A DNA stretch of 64,000 nucleotides, from positions 62,001-126,000 of the forward strand of contig JAGYXB010000615.1 in NCBI GenBank assembly GCA_022495005.1, given 5' to 3'. The notes beneath the pieces are model-generated. The model did no database searches and was not told the origin of the DNA. It saw only the letters and a program-made list of their open reading frames with translations. This DNA comes from Rhyacophila brunnea. Taxonomy: Eukaryota; Arthropoda; Insecta; Trichoptera; Rhyacophilidae. Both the position numbers and the translations under genes were made by a program. Shown here piece after piece: positions 27,501 through 42,500 of the stretch (positions are counted from its first letter, which is position 1; the number at the start of each line of letters is the position of its first letter).

Positions 27501-30500
27501 TGAACAATTAATTTAATTAATGTCATCTGTTGATAGTCTGGCTTAGTATTTCTGCAGATGGGTACACATTAGCTAAATGTTTTTAACACTTTTAATAAAT
27601 AAATCTGGACCAATTTTGTCCGCCTCAGATGGACATTTTCAGTTGAAAATGTTTTTCATTTTATTAAATTAATCAATAATACAATACATGGTGGACATGA
27701 ATTAAATTCGAACACCGGACGATTTATGATGGTATATTTTCTTATTATAATACTTGATGGCGATTTTGCAATGTTTATAATGTAGTTTAATCTGTATCCA
27801 TAGAAAAATTTATATTCTGTACATTGGTGCATTATGGCAGCTATAAATACTTTTTCATAAGCATAGTTTTTGTCAATTCATTTCGACGCTTTATTATAAT
27901 TTAAGTACCACACACTATTCTTTGCCATTTAATGTTCAATAAATATTCTAAATAATGATAGATCAGTGTATTTGGCTGCCTACATATCTATAATGATAAT
28001 CTCTTCTTTCACAGTAACATATAACTGCAGTAAAATTGTATTATATTGTGAATGCGTTTGTTACGGTACAAGTTAAACATATTTTTTGTTCAAAATAGTC
28101 AAAGCATGTTCTTATTGTAATTATTAATAACACAATAATTTTTACATGAACAATTTATGGATTGATAGATGCAGGCAATATCAGTATGAAATTTGCTATT
28201 TTAATCAATTAGCCTTAGTTACCTTTTGTCAGTTTTATTTCATATGTGGGAATGAACAACCCAAGCATTGTCAGCATATTCTTCTTCTCCTTCGATGGCG
28301 CTACAGCTCAAGTTGAGCACTGGCCTCCTCCACCACCGTCCTCCAGCCGGAACGGTCCTCCGCACGTCTTTTCCAGTTCATGATTTTTAGCAGCTGGTTG
28401 GCATCTTTTGTAATGTTGTCACCCCATCGTGTGCGTGGCTTTCCCACTGGCCTTTTCCCCCCTGGGTTTCCTTCAAGGATCTTCTTCGGTATCCGTGACT
28501 CAGGCATGCGCTGGACATGGCCTGCCCAGTTTAGCCTCTGGAGTTTTATGAAGGTGGAGAGTTTTGAATCTTGGTATAAGCCGTATAGTTCCGTGTTGTA
28601 CCTAATTCTCCACACCCCACCATCATTCATGGGTCCGTATATCCGCCTCAGGATCTTTCTCTCAAAGCAGTCCACCATTTCAGCAGTTTTCATATTTAGT
28701 GTCCATGACTCGCACCCGTATGCAACGACTGTGCGTATGACGGTTTTATTGTCAGCATAGGTCTGCGATATAGGAGCTGACCTCAATCTATAGTCAGCGC
28801 AGTATCCAATTATCATATACGTCAATAAATAGCCGACCTTAACTTATTGAATATCCATTTTCACCTACAGTCAGCCAGTATCCAATTATTGCAAACTCAA
28901 TAAAATCGCTGACCTCAATTATAATATTCATTTTCATCTACAGTCTGCGTAATATCCAATTATTGCGTATTCAATAAAATTTATTGAATTTATTAAATGT
29001 TCATTTCAACGTACTATATGTCTATAAATGTCAATAAATTGTGGATCGCAATTGATTGGATATTGAGTCTCTCATCGCGCCTCAAACTGAACATTCTCTC
29101 ACCCCGTTGTACCTTACACTGTTTAACTGTTGCACATGTTTGTACATTATCTATTCAGTAATAAAGACGTAAAGCACAACCCACTCCAACAACCACTACC
29201 AGTAATTTTATTCATCATCAACACATTGAATCCCAATCATATACAGTAGACTCCCGATTATCCAGGATAATGATGGGGAGAGGTGGCACGGATAAACGAA
29301 AAACACGGATAATCTGAACTATGGTTTTTTATTTTTAAAATACACCCGATCCACTTTTTGCACGGTTTCGAAATAACACGTTTTACAAAAATTACCGATT
29401 ATTTCTTATTATCTTTTATTTACACTTATTACTTACTTATTTTTTTGCTTTAACACGGTTTAAAAAAACTAAAAAGTATAAAAATACGTATGTATGAATA
29501 TATTTATCAAAAATTGCATTACAATGGACCGCACGCCACTGTTGACTACATATGTTGTCACCGGATGCCGCCCAGCATACATACGTACATACATGGCGCC
29601 ACTAGTCAGTCACTTCGGGTTCGATACGAAAGACACGCCGCGTGCTTCGGCGTCAGTGTCATTAAATATTTACAGCGGTGAGGATCGGGTGTACTACATA
29701 TTATTATACATTTCTAAAGCAGACAATTATTTCAACTTGTTTAATACTCATTATTTATTTAGAAAATCTGTGATTTTGGTTTGTTTGCAGGAATCTTTAA
29801 ATGATTTTTGAATATCGGTTTGAATTTCCGTAAGAACCATTATATCGTTATATTCGAATTGCCATTGGTCGATCTACTCTAATAAAGTGTCAACAGAAGT
29901 CAGTATCGTATTGTGACTGATGCGATTGATAATTACTATTGTATCGCAATTATCATAGTTACTCCATGTATCGCATCCAGTATTGTGATTTTTTTCAAAT
30001 TAAATTCATGCACAGATAATCCGCAAACCGGATAATCCGCACTGCTTTTCTCAACATTTTTGTTGCCTAAGTATGTATTTTACCACGTTTTTATTAGCTC
30101 GTATTCTTGTTTGTCTGGTACAGATTTTTTCTTGTGTGTCCAGTATAATTTTTTTCTTATTTGTCCAAGATTTGTATTGGACGATTGAAGATTTTTAACT
30201 AACTTTCCGACTAGCTAGACATTTGAAACTTTTAGAATATATTATCAGAACACGACGACAATGCATTCTTTTAATACTTTTAGCCATTTTTAAGCAGAAT
30301 TGAATTCATTTTCAGTTAATTCTGTTTTGTATGGAAAGTTATTATTGTTGGTTGCTAAGGGGGTCCTACCAACTAAATTATAAATATATACGTGCGTTAC
30401 TATGGAAATCAATATGAAATGTCAAAATGGCATTTCAGTATTCTATATTTATTCAGTATTTCTATCAATTACAATAAAAAGTTTGGTACTGTTCGGTTAT

Positions 30501-33500
30501 ACGGACTACAGCGGAAAACACATTTTTAAAATAGCCGATAAACTGGATTATTTGTTAGGTTAACCTAACCAAACCTAACCAAACCTAACCTCACCTAACC
30601 TACCCTAACTAACCCAAACTAACAAATAATCCAGTATATCGGGTATTTTTAAATGCGTTTTCCGCTGTATTCCGTATAACCGAACAGTACCAAAAGTTTT
30701 TATTAATACATAGAATTGTCAAGTTTCTATGATTCAAAAGAAAATTTATAAACGTGGTATATAAAAAGTTCTTTTTATCTTGTAATTATTTTTGTTACAA
30801 GATCTCAACAATAAAACAAATAAACTTATTTAGTTATTACACATATTTTATAGACCACTATCAGTATTACCTAACTAACTACAAACAGATTGTATAGTTT
30901 TTTTATATCAAAGTAATATATTGATTGGTAGTTGGGTGACCTTGACTGTTTGTCTGGTTCTGCTCATAGTTACATGCTGTTTTTTTCTGCTGTCTGTTGA
31001 TTGAAAATATTATTTGGCAATGCCTAATGGCCAGTCTCCATTTGATAATTTCACGGTTCATGAAACTCAACTTGTCTGTTGAACATGTCTTAAGCAATGA
31101 CAGTCATTTCTATCGGTGTTTTTTTCAATTCTGTTTATTTGGTTATTATATGTTATGTAGTAAGTGTTGTAAACATAAAATTTTTTCATTTATTAAATCA
31201 TTTTTTTTTATTGAATACCAAATATACACACAATTTAAGAACGTTACGTTTTACGTCTTATTAATGAAAACACAGAATTTTGAAAAACCTCTGAAATGTA
31301 ACTATTAGAGAAAATCCTAAAATAATAGTTTGACTGAATGGGATTAAAATCATATTTTTCACAAAGCTCATTGCCCTTCCATTGGTAGAATTGTTAACGT
31401 ATTTCGTCGCCGTAAATGTCAAGGGAGCCAGTCCACAAAATCATAATACTGAGAAACAGGCGCGCAAAGATTTTGTGTGACAAAAAAAGTAACATTTTTG
31501 TATTGAACTTTTTTGTTTATAACGATATAACGGTGGAACTTTGAACATAGAATTATACTTTGTGGTGTTATCTTTTTATTATTTTGAACAAATTACTAAA
31601 AAAAATAGTATCTTAGAAGTTATGTGTGTTACATCTCTTGACCACTGAATATTGAAATGTACAGTTGGGACACGTGTGTGTGGTAGTCAAAAGAGTTGTG
31701 TGGCTTAAATCCATTGACCACTGCATCTTTGATGATTTTAAAATGCTTTTGTGTACTTTACTCATTTTTGCCAAATTTGTGGCTTGGCTCCCTTGACATC
31801 TACGCCGACGATTTGTTAGGATTAATTTGCATAAGTCATTGAAGGATTTGTAGTTTGAAGGATGAGAGCACTCACCTTGGTAGTGAAAGATGTGAACTCT
31901 ATCAAGGTATTTTTCTAGGATAAGTTCTAATAAGTATGTATGTTTCTGAAGTTTTTCTAAATTATATTATTATTTTTGGTTGACTTGATTGTTAAAAGAA
32001 ATAACACACTACTTTTATTATACAAAGCGAAATACGGAGTAAGACTAAAAATAAATGAAGATAATGAATGGTTGTCAATTAATTACCTATAAAATAATTA
32101 ATTAAAAATTTTCTGTTTCTCCGATATCCCCTCAGTAATGATTTTAGATGTCAGTTCTATTCCCCGTTCAGTCGAGGTTTCCGTTTTGGTCCGTTCAGTT
32201 TTAAAACGGCAGTGTATTTAGATGATTAGTTTAGTTAACCGTTCAGTCTCAGTTGACAGTTCAGTTCGGAAACGGCGATGTATATTTACATATTTTTATT
32301 CACTAAAAATAAATATAATTTTTATAATAACTTTCTAAACATATCGGTTAGTATAATACAGTACCTATATTTGAAGAAATAATAATATTAGAAAAGTAGT
32401 ATGAAACATACGACAACATAGTAATTTACACGTTAATTTAACTGGCAACTCTAAAAACGGATACGATAACTTATGAAAAACCCATCCTGTCTCGTCTCCG
32501 TTTCAGTTTCAGTTTTGCATTTATACGTCAGTTTAACTGGCAGCTCGACTCAAATGGAGACTGACCGGACAGCAAAACTAATCATATAAAAGCACCTTAA
32601 TATCAATTTACAATGTATTGTCTTACACTTCTGGTTTCTTGACTATTTCAGAGATATTTAGTCCTTACTGCATTATGACATAAATGTCAATGTGACAGTT
32701 GAAATGGTTACTAACTAAAATTGTACTGGTTTATCAGTAACCAAGTTTCTTTAAATTTTTAAATTAGAGTATTAAAAATGTTGTCTCACGTTTTACAAAT
32801 CCTACTACTTGTTGGTAACATGAACACAAAATTTTGTAATAAATTTGCACAATATTTATGAGTTACCGAACTGTAGGACACTTATGATTAATTTTCTATC
32901 TCTCTATGTAGATAACAGGTGTCTTCTAACTTGTAACAGAACGAGAATAGCTTTAATTTTAAATCCTGCTCCTTCAATTGGGTCACCTTTGACTGCACCT
33001 ACTCTCAACAAGCAGCATTGCTGTTTGTAATATTGATTAAACATTTCTAAATTTAAAATTGTTTAATCAATTTTGAATCACTACCAATGTATGTACATAA
33101 TATTAATATGATTAATTGTTTATGTTTCAGATGTAATTACTTCTGTAGTTCGATTTCATGCGGAAAATGGCGGGAACGTTGGTTCTTTTTGAAGGACACC
33201 TGCTTCGGTTACATCAGGCCTAGAGATGGATTAATCAAGTCTGTCATGTTGTTTGATCAGGGGTAATGAACAATTCCTTTCATACTTTTTTTTTATAGCG
33301 CTATAACCAAACAATATAACATTTTGCAATTAGTGCCCAGTGCCATAATAGCTCTCGATTTTTTTTTCAGATTTGAAGTTTCAAGTGGAATGTATTCATC
33401 GGGCATGGGTAATGGATTACAAATATTGAATTTGAGCAGACAAATGGTCATCAGACTATGGACGAAGAGAAAAAGTAAGGAATGGAGAACGCATCTAAAC

Positions 33501-36500
33501 GAAATAGCAAACTCTACAAGTAAGTTTTTATTTTTTATTCAGTCCTTATTAGTGGATGTAGCATCTGAAATATAAAAACACACAGGGCTCTGGCCTGGTG
33601 GCCTGGGCTTAGAAGGGGCCTGATGTGACGGGTCGACCAGATATGTGAGATAAATGCACATTAAAAATTTGCTCCAACTGTAAAAGAAATCGGCGCTATT
33701 TTACTTCAAGAATATTAGCATTTTAAAATATGTGGTAGGTAATGCGATACAATTTTTGAATATTGTGTGTCGATACTCGACAAGTCCATAATTCTAGTAC
33801 AGTACTCTCTCAGTAAACCGCCACCCCAAATGTCCAAGCGGCGGATTATAGTGCATACATACAAAATATGGTAAAAATTAAAACAGGTATTTCATAAAAA
33901 TAGTTTTTTTGAGAAATTTGTACTAGCAAATTACGGTTTTATTTATAATCAAAATCAAGCCGTATTTACTAAATTATACATATTTATAAACTAAGTTTAT
34001 TAACTAAATATTAAACAGTAAATCACTTGTTGTAAATCAGTTGTTCAGAGAGGCAGATATTCTTGAATGCCTTAGGATTCCTGGCTTTCCCTATGACAAA
34101 AAGCTTCAGTTTGTGTGTCCCGGTTGGATTGGAGCACGGCATAATTGTGATGCGGTCCTTGGGCACTTTCCTCCCTGGTTCATTACTTTCTCTGCAATGT
34201 TCGTTTTACGAAGGAGAAGTTTCCAGAATAAACACGTCTCATCTGCGTTGTATACTTGTACGCGGCGGACTACTCAATTTGGCAATCGAATACCAGCAAA
34301 TTATAAAGCTTGATTTTGTGCTTTCAACTAGTAAAAATAACGGCGGATTATAGTAGTTGTCGGATAATCGAGTGGCGGATTACTGAGAGTGTACTGTAGA
34401 TGATTTCAAAAATAAAATCGCTAAAATTACACTTACCCATAATTTTACCTCAATTACCATTTGGAAAATGCTTGTATAGCGTCACATTGCCTTTAATCTT
34501 AGCGATAGGTAGGGGGCTCGCCAAATATTCTAGCCTGAGGGTCCGTTTCAGGATGTGGGGGTTATGCTCGTAGCCATACCTAGGTCTACTCAAATAAACT
34601 TCATTCGTTCACAAACACAGAATTAGTAATGAATGCGGTTGAAAAATAAAGTCTGCCTACTTTGCAATACGGGTGCATATTGTATTAGCATTCTTGTCCT
34701 ATTCGGCTTACGTATCCGTCTAAATAATACAACACATTATTCATCATTATTGGCGCTGCTATGATTCACTGCCGCCGCTTCCAATTACGTTGGCACAACA
34801 TCATTAACATAAATATCATGTTGCCTAGTCCAGTCATCCTAGTTTCGGCCATCTAGATTTTCTATTGTCCTTTAAGAATTGTATATTGTATTTGGTTGAA
34901 AAATGAACCCCTACCTACACTATCATAAGAGTGCATAATGCTAATTCTATATTAAAAAATTATTAATATAGTTTGATTAGTTGTAACAATTGCTAGGTAA
35001 ATGATTGATTACTTCTGTTTCCTATTTCATATCTTCAAAAAGTCATTGACACAACGCATTTTGTTTTTAGGTCGTGATTTTACCTCTCCTAACCCGCATC
35101 ACTCGTATGCCCCAATTAGAACCGCTACAAAAGCTTGTTCGTTTGTGGACGGCGCTGGCTACTTAAGTGCAGTTGCCGACTGCTTGGAAGGGGCCAAAGA
35201 AGAGATCTTCATTACCGACTGGTGGCTTAGTCCCGAAATTCATTTGAAACGTCCCGCCACCAGTGATTATTGGCGGCTTGATCAAATCCTGAAGAGAAAA
35301 GCGGTAATTATTTTTGAAAATTGTATTTTTTTTATATTTATCTATGTAAAACCATTTCTTGTAACTTCCTTCAAACCAAAAACACTGAACTTTCCCACTT
35401 TTATATTTCTTACTTATATTATCTGAAACTCAGGTGTATACTTTCAAATTTTCACAGGCCCAAGGGGTTAAAGTATTTGTCTTGCTTTATAAAGAAATCG
35501 AGATGGCTCTCGGAATTAACAGTTACTACAGCAAATCACAACTCAACTTTGCCAATATCAAAGTAAGTAAAATTGAAATTCATTAATTTACCCATGTTAT
35601 CATGAATATTTTCGGCTACATTTTTAGCTAATAATTACCTATACGAGGACTCTTCCCTCCCAACCTCTCCCTCTTCCTGCTCTGACCATCGGTCCCTCTT
35701 CACAACCCTGACCCCTAACTACCCATCGCTCTACTCATAATGTGCAATAATGCAATGTTTACGTTCCATTATCTCTAAAAGTAGATGTAATCAGGAAACT
35801 CATAGAGAGTGAAGGTTTACACTTAAGGCTATACCTCAGCTGAGTCATGGTCTGAAAAGATCGTGACTAGGCGATGCGCGGATTGCGGGTCGCGGTCGCA
35901 AATCACACAAGCCGAACGAAATATAATTTATCATAAAATTTCAACATGCATCCTTTTTATGTTATGTTTATTATTATATTCGTAATAATAATAGTATATT
36001 CATTGACATGTTTTCTTTTTCAAGTACATGCGGAACGTTTTTTAGTCATCTTAACACGATTTAAGAATATTTTTATCCGACTCCATCGGAAAAGAAATTA
36101 ACGTGCGAACAGGTCGACTATCCCTCTCCGAATGGCAACGCGTCGAAAAATTTCGTTCCACATAGTGTTGAAAATTATTTGCCGTTTCACTTATATACTC
36201 TCTTAACAGATAACATATTATTTTTCAAGAATATTGTCGGACCTTATTTTACCGGAAAAATTATTATACCTATAGCATCAACGCATAGTTCTTAACCATG
36301 GTTAGTATTGCACCTGTGGCATAATTGGTAAATCACATTACCCAGAATGCACTTGACAAAAATATTTTTTCTTATAGGTATATGTTAGGTACTGCGGTAT
36401 TTCAAATTTATTATTTCTATTGAACAGGTCATTCGCCATCCAGATCACGCCAAAGCTGGTGTTTTTTTGTGGGCCCATCATGAGAAGATTGTTTGCATCG

Positions 36501-39500
36501 ATCAGACCATTGCCTTTGTTGGTGGAATTGATCTGTGTTACGGGAGATGGGATGATCATAAACATAGGTTAGTGTTGATCGTTTATAAGCAATAATTGAT
36601 TCATATCAAAGCATTAAAGGCTCAACATTACAGGAAAATTTTGATGTTCGACAAGCAGTTACAGTACTTTCTCACTAACCCGCCACCTGATAAACCAGAC
36701 AAGTGTTTCAGGTATTTCGTAAAAATGTTTTGAGAAATTTGTACTAGCAAATTACGGTTTTATTTATAATCAAAATGAAGTATTTACTAAATTATACATA
36801 TTTATAAACTAAGTTTATTAACTAAATATTAAACAGTAAATCACTTGACTCAACCAGTTGTTCAGTGAGGCAGATATTCTTGAATGGCTTAGGACTCCTG
36901 GCTTTCCCTATGACCAAAAGCTTCAGTTTGTGTGTCCCGGTTGCATTGGAGCACGGCATAATTGTGATGCGGCCCTTGGGCACTTTCCTCCCTGGTACAT
37001 TACTTTCTTCGCGATTGAACGTATGTTTTTCGAAGGAGAAGTTTCCAAAATAAACTCTTCTCATCTACGTTGTGTAGTTGTATGCAGCGTACTACTGAAT
37101 TTGACAATCGAATACCGGCGAATTATAGAGCTTGATTTTGTGCTTTCAACTAGTAAAAATAATGGAGGATTATAGTAGTTGTCGGATAATCGAGCAGCCG
37201 ATTACTGAGAATGTACTGTATATAGTAATTATTACATGAATTGCAAACCCAACGCCGCACGTATTAATATTTAGAATAATATTTCAGATTGACAGATCTG
37301 GGAAAGCCATCCAGCGCTCTTACCGCTCGACCTAAAACAAAGAAAAAGACTTCTAGCAGTCCTGGAGGCAACGATGACTTTGTCCGACTCGGCAACAGGA
37401 TGGCCTTCGATGAGGATGAAGGTGCAGTCGGTCATCTGGCTGAAGACACCAATGAAACAATACTCGGCATAATGAGAACTGGGAGTCAAGATAGGTGGGT
37501 TCAGAAAATTTTGACATAACATCTAAGGCAGTTCTTTAGTGATTTTCCAGGTGAGAAAATAACATTTAATTCAAGAAATCACAGCACACCTGTTGAAAAA
37601 TAATTTAACTGTGTGAAGTTAATAATAACCTCAAATTATTTGATTAAATATATCTTCAAGTTTATATTTTAATGTATTGAAATAATTTGTGGTGTAATTA
37701 TGACAGCGGTTAACATAGAGACATTTCTCATGTTCGTAAGTGAACATGAATCTCTTTGACCTACCTTCTGGGATACGAGTGATTTTGAGAATGGTGATAC
37801 AAATAAACACCCACGGTGGCCGCGCGGCTTAAGCGTTGAACTATAATGCCGTGGGTCCCGGGTTTGAATCCTGGGTCTGGCAAGTACACATATTGTTTTT
37901 CAATTTGTGTCTGTCAGGGTATGGACCTAATAGGTTGAGCAAGTGGCTGACATCCATTTCTCGTAAAAAACAAAATCTGTTAATACAAACCTCCACTCTG
38001 TGGAGGCCCATATTATGATCCTATTAGGATCGGACATGGTCGAAAGAAGATAGAATTAGATTTTTTTCTATTAAATGATCTTCATACAAGCAAATCAAAA
38101 AAAAACTAATCAGCTGTTACTACTTCTCAATTAATAAAATAGGTAAACGAATTATATCCACATATCGCTTTCATTTCATTCAAGACTCAAAACAACAAAC
38201 ATATTTAGTTTTTTTTATAATAACTTTTCAAAAATCCTTGAAAACCTCGAATCGAAGTTCAAAATTATACATACATATTTAGTTATTATTCAGGAGATTT
38301 TTGCTTGTCATTGTTAAAAATTAAAAACCCTCATTAATTTTTGTCTTTGTGCTACTGTGCTACTGATCCAAAATTTGTGTTCTGGCTCCGGTCAAAGAAG
38401 AACAAAAACATTTAAACATTCAATATTAGTTACACTTAGGAAACAGTTTAGAACGAATGCATGCTCACGATAAAAGAAAACACTTCACAAAATAGGAAAA
38501 TAAATGGGAAAACAACACTAATTTATGACGAAAAAATGTTTTACCAATAAATAATACTTTATCTGATAATTTCATAACAAACACTCTAAAGCGCGAATTA
38601 TATTATGGTGCATGTCGCGGACTATCACGTGATGTCACAGTAAGCTGCCGCTACGGGGAAAAATGTGTAATGTCGTTTTTCTTGGTGTTTAAAATGTTAT
38701 CAGACTTATGCTCCCATCCCGTAGCACATTTTGAACCTTTAAACTAACATTGTCAGTTGGTAAAATCTGCCGAAATCACTAAAGCGACAATGAGGTCACC
38801 TCACGTTGAACTACACTGCATCGACACCTGCATGACTCAAAATCAGGTTTTTTTGTTTTTAGCGGTTGGCACTATGTATTTTCTAAAAGGATGTTGTCTA
38901 TTATCTATGGTCTGCAGGTTGGGTTCTGTTCAAAATAGTATTATCTGTGGATGTCATGTCGCAAGTAATTTTAACGTATGCACATGTAGAAACTGTTAAA
39001 ATCAATTGAAATTAGCATGTATAATTATTGTTAATAATTCAAATTACTGATACATTATAGGTAGTTGGCACTCTTCATCAGTGTCATTCTTCAGTGAATT
39101 ACTAATTAATACAGAGATGGTGATCGTTCAAAATATTCTGCAAAATGACAAAACCATAGACTAAATTTGTTAGCGTGACAGTAGGCGACATGCACCTCAA
39201 TTTGATCCGAACATAAACGACCAACCCGCAGTAGGTACCAATATAAGGTCTAATGTGTTTAAGATGCTGACACAAAATAACAACAATACTGCTCCTGTGT
39301 CCATAGCACGGCTGCAAATTAAATGTACACGCGAGTCATGCTCAGTACACTGAACGTGTTGACGGAGAAATGGCTGAAAGGCTTCAAGTTTTTTTCAGGC
39401 TAGCACAGTCTTAATCGTATTAAGGTGGCGACTGATTTGTGTCATTGTCATGTGATGTAACATGATACAACTCGAACATTACAGCAGTCAGAACAGCGAG

Positions 39501-42500
39501 CCGAGCCGAGCCGCTCGATGTGTGTGCCACGTGTTCCACTGGCTTTCGATCTTTTCACAAATTCATTTGTGTGACAAGTCAGTACAGGTCCATGCGTTCG
39601 ACTGAAAATGGAGCACGATCAAACAGAGTGCTCAAAGTGAATATTCGTAGAGTCACAACAAGCTTGCTACCGATTTTATTATTGCTGCATTACGTGGAAA
39701 TGATACGAGTCAGTTATTATATTCATAATCTTCCTCTGTTTTTAGCGAATCCAGTTCACCAGATACTATTCCACTAGCAGCATTAACATTAGAACCGCAG
39801 CCTGTCAATACTTTACCAGTGCTCCAACCTGGAGACCATCTCCTGATGCCCAACGTCCGAACTCCACTACCGTCAGATACCATCTTCTTGCAAGACCATT
39901 ACAATCCTGAATTCAACCACAAAAAAAATGTCATGGAAACAATTACCGGAAAAGGAAAAGACTTACTGCATATGTTCGGTGGGGATTCACCTACTGAAGG
40001 AAATACCACTGCCACAGATGAAAGAGAGAAGAGGAAAGCGGAGAGATACGCAGCGTCAAATAAGAGTCTCTTTTTCCCGGAAACTAACCTCGATTCGAAT
40101 GTTGCCGTCGCTAATAGAATGCGTTTGTCAGATATTTATGAAGATGAGAATTCATTGAGCGGTCATGACAGGTCGGTTCAGGAAGCCATAGTTGGTATGG
40201 GTGAAGATTCGAAATTATGGATGGGGAAAGATTATGCCAACTTTATTGTTAAGGATTTCGTGAATTTGGACTCTCCGTTTGATGGTGAGTGTATCCTAAA
40301 ATTTCAGTTTTCTCTGTAAATTTTGCTTGGACACGGTGTAAACCATTGTTGTGGAACATTATCAGAACCTAAAAATAGGAAAGCTGAAAAAAAAATAATT
40401 AAAGCAGTGATTAAATTACCTGCTAGTTATTTCGCATTTCAGATCAATTATCATTCGCGTCTGTCAAAAACTGCTAGCATTTCAACACAATTTTGAATTC
40501 ACTCCCTCGTAGTCCAGCGTGTAAGATACTGGTCTTTCATCCAGGGCCTCTGGATTCGATTTCCGGTGAGGTCACATTATATCGTCGGTGTTTCGTAAAA
40601 AGGGCGAATCAACCATTTTGGCGAAATCGAGATTTTATTGAAAATACAATATGTACCCCACTAGCTTTGTTTTGTAAAAACGGCGAATTTGTATCTCCAC
40701 AGGAAAGTACTTAAAAACGATAATCGACTAAAATTAAATTAATTAAAATTACGAATAAAAAGCGAATGTAACATATTAGGCCTTTTAAAATATCATATAA
40801 TAATGCCTATTATAATGACAGTATTCTTTCTAAGCTTTATTATAAATTTGTTAGATATTTATAATCATCTACAGGTCATAAACAAATAAATGTCAATAGT
40901 TAAAAATCCTCCTCCTGTAATATAGCATTTTGGTTAATTCGCCCTTTTTACAAAACACCGACGATATTTATGTGATTTTCTCAAAGCCTGGGTTTGTGAT
41001 TGTTTCACTTCTATTACTAACTACACTACTGTCATCGGGCATCATGGCCTGTTGTTAAAGACATGGTTGTCAAAAAAAGTAGACAAACCCTAAAACTAAA
41101 TACATGACAACTAATTACATACATACATTGGATGTTTCAAAGGTGAAACACACCAAGGCACTATTAAATAAAACATCAAAATAAGCGTAAGATAGCAACA
41201 ATATTTTATATGATCTTATGATTGATGTTGTTTTTTTAGATCTGGTTGACAGGTCGACAACTCCTCGTATGCCGTGGCATGACATCTCAGTGATGATCGA
41301 AGGCGCCGCTGCCAGAGACGCTGCAAGACATTTCATTCAGCGGTGGAACGCTCACAAACTGGAGAAAGCAACGTATGTTTTATTTAATTCGTATATCGTC
41401 TCTGTTCTGGCAGAACACACTAACTGGAGAATACTAGTTTTGAGTAATTTGACTTTGAAGTTGTTAAAATGTTTGAAATGGTCTATCATGTGAGTTTATT
41501 AAGTAATCGTAAAAAGGATGACTTTAAAATAAAGACTGTTTATTTATTAAGAAGGTTTCCAGACGGTAAAGTTTGAAATAAGGAACATTTTGGTATATCT
41601 AACTCAATATGTCATTTTTTCAAATTAGTGTCTTCTGCCAGAACAGTGACGATATGTAATAATTATTGTATTTTTGTAACAAAACATTCTATTTTTTGTC
41701 ATTACAAATTTCATGTTAATGTATTTACAATTTTATCTCATTTGTAACACATTATTATTATGTATTTCCGCTGCAGTATGTATGAAGTTAATTAATTTTT
41801 TGTTTTGTTTTAGGAATAACCCATCATATCCATATCTACTTCCTAAAACATACACAAACATGGATGTACCAGATTTGTTGCCGCACATTGAAAAATATTC
41901 AGTTACCTGCCAGGTATGTTTGGTTTTACTATGATTTTTGTGATCAAAGAAATCATAGTAATATGGTAATACAGTACTCTCTCAGTAATCCGCCACCCCA
42001 AAAACCAGACAATTGTCCAATTAGTGAAAGCGGCGGATTATAGTGCATACATAGAAAATATGGTAAAAATTAGAACAGGTATTTCGTTAAAATAGTTTTT
42101 TTTTTTGAGAAATTTGTACTTGCAAATTGCAGTTTTATTTATAATCAAAATCTAGTATTTACTAAATTATAAATATTTATAAACTAAGTTTATTAACTAC
42201 ATTAGAACAGTAAATCACTTGACACAACGAGTTGTTCAGTGAGGCAGATATTCTTGAATGGCTTAGGATTCCTGGCTTTCCCTATGACTAAAAGCTTCAG
42301 TTTGTGTGTCCCGGTTGCATTGGAGCACGGCATAATTGTGTTGCGGTCCTTGGACACTTTCCTCCCTGTTACATTACTTTCTTCGCGATGAACGTACATT
42401 TTACGAAGGAGAAGTTTCCAAAATAAACCCGTCTCATCTGCGTTGTATATTTGTACGCGGCGGACTACTGAATTTGACAATCGAATACCGGCGAATTATA

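Noticed and set aside
28380..28760. 126-codon + strand ORF
   Set aside because: Antisense shadow of the LINE ORF2 fragment.
29494..29811. 105-codon ORF
   Set aside because: It lies inside the Tigger-like remnant at 29246-30050 and shows no transposase or other motif.
30548..30612. Interstitial telomere array
   Set aside because: CCTAACC/CCAAACC units are short, irregular and lie in the centre of a TSD-bounded MITE, so this is not a telomere fusion site.
34041..34353. Two + strand ORFs with Cys-containing CPGxIGARHN peptides
   Set aside because: They are antisense readings of the Tigger transposase slice and recur identically in the other Tigger copies.
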